NCBI GenBank assembly: GCA_964445985.1 | Contig: CAYUMU010000148.1 | Location: 1 to 7,946, forward strand | Direction of reading: 5' to 3' | DNA: 7,946 nt | Origin: CAYUMU01 sp964445985 | Lineage (GTDB): Bacteria; Planctomycetota; Planctomycetia; Pirellulales; S012-138 | Shown: one piece after another, positions 1-5,410 of the stretch | Position numbering within the stretch: position 1 is the first letter of the stretch | Layout: each line of letters begins with the position of its first letter | Position numbers and translations under genes: made by a program | Notes under the pieces: model-generated | Database searches by the model: none | Told to the model about the DNA's origin: nothing | What the model saw: only the letters and a program-made list of their open reading frames with translations

Positions 1-172
1 CCTAAATTATTTCCAAAAATCGCCAATTTTCAGCCCTACTGGGGAACTTGGGTTAACGGCGTAGCGTGCCACCCGGCCGCTCACGGTTCGCTATGGCAGG
101 GGCTGAGGCGTCTCCAAGCCCTCGGGGCGCTCTCATTTAAACCGCATTTAAGCGTGCCGCATACAAGAGCAG
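1..172. other. Left-edge non-coding stretch with a GC-rich hairpin
   Basis: No convincing gene. The stretch lies downstream of the toxin gene, which reads towards it on the minus strand. A GC-rich patch (about 57-130) sits between AT-rich flanks. Within it, bases 100-107 (GGGCTGAG) pair with 112-121 (CTC, a two-base bulge, then AGCCC), giving an 8-bp stem with a four-base loop. No T-run follows on either strand, so it is not a standard intrinsic terminator. It may be a dispersed repeat or a weak 3' structure for the toxin mRNA. Confidence 0.4.
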
Positions 173-526
173 TTAACTTGTTGGCAGGTTCGTCACTTCT
201 TTGATTACTCTTGCGAGTTGGCTTTCGGGCAAACTTCCTATGACCGTGATTCCGGTGTTGGTTACCGGCTTAAGCCAATCGCATTTTACTACACTCGGCC
301 GACGTAACCCAGTAACGGGATCCCCCTGCGCTGAGTGCGGGACTTTCACCCACTTGGCTGGGATTTTGCTTTCGTCAAATTTTGTAGAAACTGCAGCAAC
401 GACAACCTGCCCACCCGGTTGAATGTCTTTCGTGGCCGTGATCACGACAGCCGGGCGGGACTTAGGATTAGCCCCACCCGGATCTGTGATAGTGATAGTA
501 ACTATATCTCCTTGCCGGAGAGCCAT
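173..526 (-). CDS. MazF/PemK-family endoribonuclease toxin
   Basis: A 117-residue protein of normal length for the MazF/PemK toxins, which cut single-stranded mRNA in the cytoplasm and stop growth when their antitoxin is lost. Visible family features are the N-terminal GDIV strand (6-9), the KSRPAVVIT block (22-30) with Arg24, the AAVST strand (44-48) with Ser47-Thr48, and the GLRRPSVVKCDW block (73-84). A C-terminal helix begins near residue 101. By family analogy Arg24 and Ser47/Thr48 are the likely catalytic positions; all are present, so the toxin looks intact. The ATG at 526 lies 14 bases after the stop of the small upstream gene, the usual antitoxin-then-toxin order. A GGGG stretch about ten bases upstream is a modest ribosome binding site. 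The family call is secure; the cleavage sequence cannot be read from this. Confidence 0.92.
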   Translation of the reverse strand: MALRQGDIVTITITDPGGANPKSRPAVVITATKDIQPGGQVVVAAVSTKFDESKIPAKWVKVPHSAQGDPVTGLRRPSVVKCDWLKPVTNTGITVIGSLPESQLARVIKEVTNLPTS

Positions 527-540
527 GCATTAACCCCACG

Positions 541-798
541 TTACTCGTCCTCGTCGTACCACTCCGGCGGCGCGGGGTGTTGTTCAGCGAGTCGAAGAAG
601 CGCCTCGTTGCTCGGGGTCATGGCAGCGATATCGTCGGCGATGCTCAATCTCCGGATCGATTGAGGGTTTTCGGCCTTCCCGACCTTGAACGATTCGAGG
701 TCATGCCGTGGATTGGGAAGTAGTGGCTTCCCGCTCGCCACGCGCTTATTCCACGCGTTGAAGAACCGTCTTCGCTTTTTGGCGATGTCATTCTGCAT
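541..798 (-). CDS. Probable antitoxin partner of the MazF/PemK toxin
   Basis: An 85-residue protein directly upstream of the toxin with a 14-base gap; position, size and charge pattern all suggest an antitoxin. The N-terminus is very basic (KKRRR at 7-11, a possible DNA-contact region). The C-terminus is an acidic tail, PPEWYDEDE (77-85), preceded by a short helix-like stretch, SNEALLRLAEQ (63-73). In known MazE/PemI-type antitoxins an acidic C-terminal segment wraps the toxin and blocks its active site, and this tail fits that role. I see no clear AbrB, ribbon-helix-helix or Phd fold, so the family is not identified. I chose the ATG at 798 because a purine-rich GGGGAAGAAG lies just upstream. 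The in-frame ATG at 828 has no such site and would overlap the preceding gene by 41 bases rather than 11. The 11-base overlap points to translational coupling. Confidence 0.75.
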   Translation of the reverse strand: MQNDIAKKRRRFFNAWNKRVASGKPLLPNPRHDLESFKVGKAENPQSIRRLSIADDIAAMTPSNEALLRLAEQHPAPPEWYDEDE

Positions 799-1570
799 CG
801 TCTTCTTCCCCAGTTTCGTAGTCTTCATCAGTTTCGTCTGGAAGCGGCGGTTGCCGGAGGAACTTCACAAGTCTGTCCGACACGAAATCTTCGATTACTT
901 TCATCCTCCCGACTGCCTTATCCGTAAAGCCGCTGCCCCACTCCTCGGATGAATTCCAGTCCGCATCGGCTTCAATCCAAAGCTTCTTTGTGTCAGCAAT
1001 TGATGATTCCACCCGAACATCAACGCTCCAATCAGCCTTTTCACCATCAACATCTTCTGATTCATCGAAAGCCGGAAATAACAATCGCACGCCCAACACC
1101 TGAAGCGGTCGTTTAATTGGAGTTAACTTATGGGGATGCATAAGCATTACGTACCCGCCCAAAAATGAACGGGCATCAATCCCTCCCGGCATATCGATCA
1201 TGCCAACGACAGTTACATTGCAGTGCAGCGCTATCTGCGGTTGGAAGACTTTGGCGAATTCGTTTAAAACCGGTCGAAATCTATTCTCATACCACTCAAG
1301 GTGATTCTGCGGGTCGTGTGCGTCCAGCGAGATGAATTGGCGGCTGATATCCACATGGACGCCTTCGCAAACGGAACCACCAGCCAAGGATAACTCTCCC
1401 GCACTGGGCCGCACATGCTCCAAGTCAAGGTATTCCCCGACACCCAATGCAAATCGCAAGCCATCATTGCGGCTCAATTTAATAGCTGGGTGAAAACCAA
1501 TCCGGAGGTAATATCGCTTCCAGTCAATCTTTGCATTTTCTGCGGGAAGAACTATTTCTCCATCCGTCAT
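788..1570 (-). CDS. Uncharacterised protein linked to the toxin-antitoxin pair
   Basis: A 260-residue soluble protein I do not recognise. It has no signal peptide or membrane segment. It mixes strand-like hydrophobic runs (IALHCNVTVVGMI; RPLQVLGVRLLFPAF) with acidic loops, contains a WYENRF motif in the middle and a VDVRVESSIAD segment, and ends in a strongly acidic tail (DETDEDYETGEEDDAE). The general look recalls the sporadically distributed TIGR04255-type proteins, but I could not align it, so treat that as a hint only. The frame extends to an ATG at 1636 (282 residues). I prefer the ATG at 1570 because AGGG lies seven bases upstream, while the 1636 start has no ribosome binding site and the extra codons run through a perfect hairpin. 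Its stop overlaps the antitoxin start by 11 bases, so it is almost certainly in the same transcript. It could be an extra toxin-antitoxin component, a regulator, or a passenger. Confidence 0.72.
   Translation of the reverse strand: MTDGEIVLPAENAKIDWKRYYLRIGFHPAIKLSRNDGLRFALGVGEYLDLEHVRPSAGELSLAGGSVCEGVHVDISRQFISLDAHDPQNHLEWYENRFRPVLNEFAKVFQPQIALHCNVTVVGMIDMPGGIDARSFLGGYVMLMHPHKLTPIKRPLQVLGVRLLFPAFDESEDVDGEKADWSVDVRVESSIADTKKLWIEADADWNSSEEWGSGFTDKAVGRMKVIEDFVSDRLVKFLRQPPLPDETDEDYETGEEDDAE
801..811 (-). promoter_or_regulatory. Ribosome binding site deciding the antitoxin start
   Basis: Read on the minus strand this is GGGGAAGAAGA, with its GGGGA part eight bases before the ATG at 798. It lies inside the end of the preceding gene. 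It supports the 85-residue antitoxin over the 95-residue form starting at 828. Confidence 0.5.
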
Positions 1571-1591
1571 ATGGGAGCCCTGCTGGCTTTG

Positions 1592-1622
1592 CAGACAAAA
1601 ACAGCCGCTTGCGTCAAGCGGC
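1592..1622 (-). terminator. Perfect 8-bp hairpin with T-run before the toxin operon
   Basis: Bases 1604-1611 (GCCGCTTG) pair perfectly with 1615-1622 (CAAGCGGC) around a three-base loop. On the minus strand the stem is followed by TGTTTTTGTC, the layout of an intrinsic terminator. It could end transcription coming from murC-murB, or act as an attenuator in a toxin-operon leader. The minus-strand stem also contains TTGACG, a good -35 match, with a poor -10 (TGCAAA) 18 bases on, so the palindrome could instead be an operator over a promoter. It ends only about 20 bases before the chosen start codon. Confidence 0.55.
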
Positions 1623-1636
1623 CGCTCTAGTTCCAT

Positions 1637-1970
1637 ATCAAGTAGTCATCGGCTTATTCCCGCCGATTCCTCTAATTGTAACCCTAACACGCTAACGTGG
1701 GACAGCGATCGGGTCAAGGAATAAGCTGTGAGGCACGCAAAAGCTGATTTCGTAATGACTTACGGAATGACGAGTTGCGGATCGCAGCGTTGGTTGGGTC
1801 TGGACATCTACACCAATTGCGAAAACTGAGCCAGACCGTTACCCACATGATTGTGCCCCTGAACGAGACACTCGCAATCTCGTACTCGTTCAGGGGGATT
1901 TGGGATGAAGATTACGAATCAGAATTTGCACCTTGGTGCGTCTCTGACCGTGGGACATTTCCTCGCCTCG
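1637..1970. other. Intergenic region between murB and the toxin operon
   Basis: There is no gene here: the open frames lack ribosome binding sites and the largest runs antisense into murB. The region holds a perfect 12-bp inverted repeat (1856-1896). On the minus strand there is a TACAAT -10-like hexamer (1675-1680) and a TTGACC -35-like hexamer (1712-1717), but they are 31 bases apart, too far to form one promoter. The toxin-operon promoter probably lies here or at the hairpin near 1610. Confidence 0.5.
1856..1896. repeat. Perfect 12-bp inverted repeat downstream of murB
   Basis: CCCCTGAACGAG (1856-1867) and CTCGTTCAGGGG (1885-1896) are exact reverse complements around a 17-base loop. The repeat starts 74 bases past the murB stop on the minus strand. 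No T-run follows on either side, so it is not a textbook intrinsic terminator. It could be a 3'-end stabilising stem for the murC-murB mRNA, a factor-dependent terminator, a protein binding site, or a trace of a mobile element. Confidence 0.7.
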
Positions 1971-2849
1971 CTACCAAATCTCAATTTCCAGCTCCAGTTC
2001 CACGCTCAGCCGGTCCATCACGCGGCTCTTCACCAGGTCGATCAGCCGCTGCACGTCTTGGCTGGTGGCGCCTTTTTCGGCGATGATAAAGTTGGCGTGG
2101 CGGTCGCAGACTTCGGCGCCGCCGATCCGGGTGCCCTTCAGCCCTGCCTGTTCGATCAGCATGCCGGCGCTCATGCCGCGGGGGTTTTTGAAAATGCAGC
2201 CGGCGCTTTGATGCCCCAGGGGCTGTTCGGCCTTTTTCATGATCCACAGCTTTTGCATTCGCCGGGCCAACTCTTCGGGATCTTCGCGATCGAGGGCCAG
2301 CTTGACTTCGAGAATCACCAGGTCGTCGAGGTTGCTTTGCCGGTAGGCAAACGCCAGTTCGTTGCGACCGCGCTCGACGATTTCGCCCGCCTGGGTCATT
2401 ACGGTTACGCACGAGGTCCATTGGCCAATGTCGCCGCCGCGGCTGCCGGCGTTGCCGTGTACGGCGCCCGCCACGGTGCCGGGCACGCCCACCAGGGCTT
2501 CCAAGCCGCCCAGGCCATCGCGCACGGCGTGCGAAATCACGTGGCCCAGCTTGGCCCCGCCGCCGGCGGTCACGGTTTCGCCGTTCACGCTAATTTTGCA
2601 GAAAGCCGGCGCGGCCAGGTGAATCACCAGGCCGGGCACGCCGGCGTCGTTGATCAGCAGGTTGGAGCCGCCACCGAGCATGCGCACGGCGATATCGTGC
2701 CGCCGGCAGCGGCGAACCAGTTCGGCCAATTGCTCCGGGTGCTGGGGCTCGGCAAAAAACTCGGCCGGCCCTCCCAAGCGGAACCAGGTGCGCGGCGCCA
2801 GCGGCTCACTTGTTTTGACAATCGCTTCCAAACCGGCGTACCAGCTCAT
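1971..2849 (-). CDS. murB: UDP-N-acetylenolpyruvoylglucosamine reductase MurB
   Basis: MurB is a cytoplasmic FAD enzyme that uses NADPH to reduce UDP-GlcNAc-enolpyruvate to UDP-MurNAc, the second committed step of peptidoglycan precursor synthesis. At 292 residues it has the length of the shorter (type II) MurB proteins. Motifs in order: TWFRLGGPAEFF (21-32), the FAD-binding GGGSNLLINDAG (59-70), GVPGTVAGAVHGNAG (121-135), YRQS (169-172) with the substrate-binding Arg170, SAGCIFKNP (215-223), and a C-terminal LELEIEI (285-291) that should supply the catalytic Glu. The proton-donor Ser of the E. coli enzyme, in the SAGS motif, is Cys218 here. Cys is a chemically reasonable donor, and I recall it from other MurB sequences. 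The ATG at 2849 lies inside the end of murC (44-base overlap), so the genes are co-transcribed and probably translationally coupled. No clear ribosome binding site precedes it. Confidence 0.97.
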   Translation of the reverse strand: MSWYAGLEAIVKTSEPLAPRTWFRLGGPAEFFAEPQHPEQLAELVRRCRRHDIAVRMLGGGSNLLINDAGVPGLVIHLAAPAFCKISVNGETVTAGGGAKLGHVISHAVRDGLGGLEALVGVPGTVAGAVHGNAGSRGGDIGQWTSCVTVMTQAGEIVERGRNELAFAYRQSNLDDLVILEVKLALDREDPEELARRMQKLWIMKKAEQPLGHQSAGCIFKNPRGMSAGMLIEQAGLKGTRIGGAEVCDRHANFIIAEKGATSQDVQRLIDLVKSRVMDRLSVELELEIEIW

Positions 2850-4308
2850 CGGTCCATTTCCCTATGTCGCCCGCTCCGGCCGTTAACAGCACATCGTCTG
2901 CCGCCAGAGACCAAGCCAAGTTATGCAATTCCGAAACCGCCAGGCAGGAAACCTGCCCACCCAACGCACGCGCGGCAGCGGCCAGGTCGCTCGCCGTTTT
3001 TTCACCCGGCGATGGCGGACCCTCGCGCGCGCGGTAGATGTCACAAATATACGCCCGATCCGCATTTTGCAGGCACTGAGCGAATTCGTCCAGCAGGCGA
3101 GCGGTTCGCGAGGCCTGATGCGGTTGAAAAACCACCACCAACCGACGATCTGGAAACATCTCGCGCACAGCCCGGCAGGCGGCCGCCAATTCCGTGGGAT
3201 GATGGGCGTAATCGTCCACCACGGCAACCCCATTCACTTTTCCCCGGTACTCCAAGCGGCGGCGCAAACCGCGAAAATTGGCCAGCCCCGCCGCAAAACC
3301 GGCGGCGGGCACTCCCTGCTCGGCGGCCAACACCGCCGCCGCCATGGCGTTGACCACCTGATGCGCGCCCGGCACGGCCAGCGAGACCTGCCCCCACTGC
3401 CGCTCGCGGTGAAACAATGCAAACGTGTAGCGACCACACTCCTGGCCCAAGATGCGGCCATGCCAGTCGCCGGCGGAAGGGTGAAGGCCAAACCCGACCA
3501 CGCGTCGCTGATGGGCATCTGCTTGGGCTTTGGCTTGGGCGATGCTCCAGGCGGCCGGGTCGTTTGCCCAAACGGCCAGCAATCCCCCCGGCGGCAACCG
3601 GTTCACAAACTGCTCAAACGCCGCGTGCAGGGCAAAGGGGGTGGGGTAGCAATCGAAGTGGTCCCCCTCCACGCCCAGCAGAATGGCGGCCCGGGGTTGC
3701 AACTGGAGAAAGTTGCCAGCGTACTCGCAGGCCTCGACCACCAGGGTGAATTCGCTGCCCGCGTGGCCGCCACTGCCGCTGGTATCGCTGCTGCTTTGAC
3801 CGGGGTGAGCATGGCCATCCCAGGCAATTGGGTGGGGGGGCTGAGGAATCGCGCCGTAGATGTAGCTGGGGTCGCGACCGCTGGCCTGCAGGCCGGCCAC
3901 CAGCAGGCCGCAGACGCTGGATTTGCCGTGGGTGCCGGCCACGGCCCAAGCGTCGGTGGCGGCGGTCAGCCGACCGAGCATTTCGGCGTAGCTGCAGGTG
4001 GCGATGCCCTGCTGGGCGGCGGCGATGCGTTCCGCATTGGCTGGCGGCACGGCGGCCGAGTAGACGACCTGTTCCACGCCCTGGGGGAGCCGCGCTAACT
4101 GCGAGGAGGGCTGCAATTGCAGACCCCGCGCCACGGGTCCGCGGGGGGGCTGGTCGCTGGAGTCGGAGCCGCTGACCGCGCAGCCGGCTTCCAGCAGGTA
4201 GGTCGCCAACGATTGCATCCCGCTGCCGGCCACGCCAATCAGATGAACCGACCGCGGCAATTGCCCGGTGGGCGGCGGCGAAGGACATTTACCAGCAGGC
4301 ATGAGCAT
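2806..4308 (-). CDS. murC: UDP-N-acetylmuramate--L-alanine ligase MurC
   Basis: MurC joins L-alanine to UDP-MurNAc using ATP in the cytoplasm, the first step in building the peptidoglycan stem peptide. At 500 residues it has the normal three-domain Mur ligase length. The N-terminal UDP-binding fold shows HLIGVAGSGM (22-31) and SGSD (46-49). The ATP-binding domain shows AGTHGKSS (124-131), EACEYAGNFL (192-201) typical of MurC, and GVEGDHFDCY (212-221). The C-terminal domain shows PGAHQVVNAM (313-322), FRGLRRRLEY (345-354), DDYAHHPTE (365-373), FQPHQASRT (394-402) and AGAGDIGKW (477-485). A His/Gly/Ser-rich stretch (about 165-186) between the P-loop and the EACEY motif looks like a lineage-specific loop insertion. 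In-frame ATGs at 4308 and 4302 are both possible; the GGGGGCGGA just upstream slightly favours 4302, giving 498 residues. Its product feeds from MurB, encoded by the next gene. Confidence 0.97.
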   Translation of the reverse strand: MLMPAGKCPSPPPTGQLPRSVHLIGVAGSGMQSLATYLLEAGCAVSGSDSSDQPPRGPVARGLQLQPSSQLARLPQGVEQVVYSAAVPPANAERIAAAQQGIATCSYAEMLGRLTAATDAWAVAGTHGKSSVCGLLVAGLQASGRDPSYIYGAIPQPPHPIAWDGHAHPGQSSSDTSGSGGHAGSEFTLVVEACEYAGNFLQLQPRAAILLGVEGDHFDCYPTPFALHAAFEQFVNRLPPGGLLAVWANDPAAWSIAQAKAQADAHQRRVVGFGLHPSAGDWHGRILGQECGRYTFALFHRERQWGQVSLAVPGAHQVVNAMAAAVLAAEQGVPAAGFAAGLANFRGLRRRLEYRGKVNGVAVVDDYAHHPTELAAACRAVREMFPDRRLVVVFQPHQASRTARLLDEFAQCLQNADRAYICDIYRAREGPPSPGEKTASDLAAAARALGGQVSCLAVSELHNLAWSLAADDVLLTAGAGDIGKWTDELVRRFGSDCQNK

Positions 4309-4678
4309 CCGCCCCCGCAGGGAGGGGTTATTGGGAGGGCAGTTTCTTCTCCAAGTGCTTAATTCATTTTGGCTTGCTGCTCAAGATGTTTGTCGCCACA
4401 CAATAGAACGGTCCCTGGCTCTTGGGGGTGAGTCGCTGGTCAAGCTGGGGAGCTTCCCCATGCTGTGGGGGAGGGGGAACGCATCAACACGGCGTGGTGG
4501 GTGGGGCGGTTCAGTTTCCCCTGGGCGGCAGGTAAATGACAAATCTTTTCCTTACGAAGAAATAAACTACCCAGTCCGCGCATCTGGAAAGTAATAGCGA
4601 TTGGTTTCGCACGCCGGGTGGGTGGCGGTGTTGGCCCCCTCCGTCGTCGCTCGTCCTTATCCGAGGAGTTTAGACACG
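4309..4678. other. Divergent intergenic region between murC and the EF-hand gene
   Basis: No gene is supported; the open frames here lack coding character. This region must carry the divergent promoters of murC (minus) and the EF-hand gene (plus). For murC, a minus-strand TTGAGC followed 17 bases later by TAAGCA is a weak candidate. Around 4444-4470, TGGGGA (4446-4451) can pair with TCCCCA (4455-4460). The same CCCCA (4456-4460) can instead pair with TGGGG (4466-4470), so two small hairpins exclude each other. Confidence 0.45.
4663..4668 (+). promoter_or_regulatory. Ribosome binding site of the EF-hand gene
   Basis: GAGGAG ten bases before the ATG at 4679. It fixes the start directly before a signal peptide and rules out the longer in-frame start at 4601, whose 26 extra residues are not signal-like. 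Confidence 0.75.
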
Positions 4679-4939
4679 ATGCGTAAGTTCCTGGCCCTGG
4701 CCGTGGTGTGTGGATTGGTTTCGCCCTTGGCCGCAGCCGATGAGAAGCCGAAGCCCGATGCCGAAGCCATCTTCAAGAAGTTGGACAAAGACGGCAATGG
4801 CTCGCTGAGCCTGGAAGAGTTCAAAGGCAAGCGCGACGCCGCGAAGGCCGAATCGGCGTTCAAAAAATTGGACAAGGACAACAGCGGCTCGATCAGCCTC
4901 GAAGAGTTCAAGGCCGCTCGCGCCCCCAAGACTAAGTAA
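4679..4939 (+). CDS. Secreted small EF-hand calcium-binding protein
   Basis: An 86-residue protein with a clear signal peptide: MRK, a hydrophobic core (4-18), then an alanine-rich site near 18-20 with likely cleavage before DEKPK. The mature part of about 66 residues is almost only two EF-hands. Loop 1 is DKDGNGSLSLEE (36-47) and loop 2 is DKDNSGSISLEE (65-76). Both have Asp at positions 1 and 3, Asn/Ser at 5, Ser at 7 and 9, and Glu at 12, so both should bind calcium. The protein would act outside the inner membrane, perhaps as a calcium buffer or structural or adhesion component; no partner is visible. It is lysine-rich outside the loops. Small exported EF-hand proteins are common in planctomycetes, which fits the host guess. 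It appears monocistronic, with a terminator about 200 bases downstream. The biological role is unknown. Confidence 0.9.
   Translation: MRKFLALAVVCGLVSPLAAADEKPKPDAEAIFKKLDKDGNGSLSLEEFKGKRDAAKAESAFKKLDKDNSGSISLEEFKAARAPKTK
4772..4909 (+). repeat. Tandem duplication encoding the two EF-hands
   Basis: The 51-base units at 4772-4822 and 4859-4909, offset by 87 bases, match at 41 of 51 positions by hand count. Several differences are silent. The gene therefore probably arose by internal duplication of one EF-hand unit. Confidence 0.8.
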
Positions 4940-5142
4940 GCCCAAAGCCTGAAGCCTGAAGCAGGCTCAAGCAAGGTCTCGTATTGCCGAGCGCCAGCGG
5001 TCCTCCCCGGGGACTGAGCGAGGCGCCCGGTTGAAGTTCGCCTGGTGGCCAATGTTGTGCGATGGCGCCCCCAACGGGTCGTCGTCATCCCCCCTCACTC
5101 AAGCATTGTCGCCCCCCTGTTTGGCGAGCTTGCCCATTCACC

Positions 5143-5191
5143 ACGCCCAGTTCTTCGCCCCCGCGGGCGATGCAACTGGGCGTCGTTTTTT
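5143..5191 (+). terminator. Strong two-part intrinsic terminator
   Basis: ACGCCCAGTT (5143-5152) pairs perfectly with AACTGGGCGT (5174-5183). Inside it, TCGCCC (5155-5160) pairs with GGGCGA (5165-5170) around a four-base loop. Six T's follow (5186-5191). This is a convincing plus-strand intrinsic terminator. It most simply ends the EF-hand transcript, leaving about 200 bases of 3' UTR, but it could also end a small RNA or be part of a ClC leader. Confidence 0.8.
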
Positions 5192-5395
5192 GATGGGCCG
5201 CCGAACTGCCGCACGCAGCCCGTGGAGGGAAACGGGGAAGGCGCGGCGGTTGCCATCGCTTATTCTAGCGGACTCACGGGGAGGTCGGGCGTTCCACGCT
5301 GATTCTGCATGCCAGCCTGAGATGGGCTCGATTGTGTGCGGAAGGGCGGGGCTCTCGAACGGATCCTTCCCTGCTAACCCAGCGATCCCGCGTTC

Positions 5396-5403
5396 AGGAA
5401 GGA
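5396..5403 (+). promoter_or_regulatory. Ribosome binding site supporting a TTG start for ClC
   Basis: AGGAAGGA, seven bases before the TTG at 5411. This strong, well-spaced site favours the TTG over the in-frame ATG at 5441, which would remove the first ten residues. The ATG at 5403 is in a different frame. Confidence 0.75.
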
Positions 5404-5410
5404 TGCGACC

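Larger units (their letters stand above)
4940..5410. other. Intergenic region between the EF-hand and ClC genes
   Basis: A 471-base gap with no supported gene. It contains a short direct repeat AGCCTGA (4946-4952, 4953-4959) followed by CAGGCT (4962-4967), which can form a 6-bp hairpin just after the EF-hand stop but has no T-run. Next come a strong terminator at 5143-5191 and the ClC ribosome binding site at 5396-5403. The ClC promoter should lie between 5192 and 5395; TTGCCA at 5250-5255 is a possible -35 but has no good -10 partner. Confidence 0.5.

Noticed and set aside
1612..1630. GCGGCCGCTCTAG resembles a cloning-vector polylinker (NotI followed by part of XbaI)
   Set aside because: Only 13 bases match and the flanks do not. 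Part of it is explained by the natural hairpin arm.
1905..3353. A long plus-strand open frame (482 codons) antisense to murB and murC
   Set aside because: It is a shadow of GC-rich coding sequence on the other strand. Its His/Ala/Pro/Arg-rich translation looks like no protein, while murB and murC are certain.
4601..4678. Longer N-terminus for the EF-hand protein from the ATG at 4601
   Set aside because: It would bury the signal peptide inside the protein and has no ribosome binding site, whereas GAGGAG precedes the ATG at 4679.
5020..5050. A GGTTGAAGTTCG stretch resembling a tRNA T-arm
   Set aside because: No matching acceptor, D or anticodon arms can be drawn around it. I found no tRNA, rRNA or CRISPR array in the window.
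5165..5205. GGGCGATG upstream of ClC recalls the start of a fluoride riboswitch
   Set aside because: The remaining conserved pairings cannot be drawn, the bases are used in the terminator stem, and the ClC has GREGP and the central Tyr, unlike the fluoride-specific ClC group.
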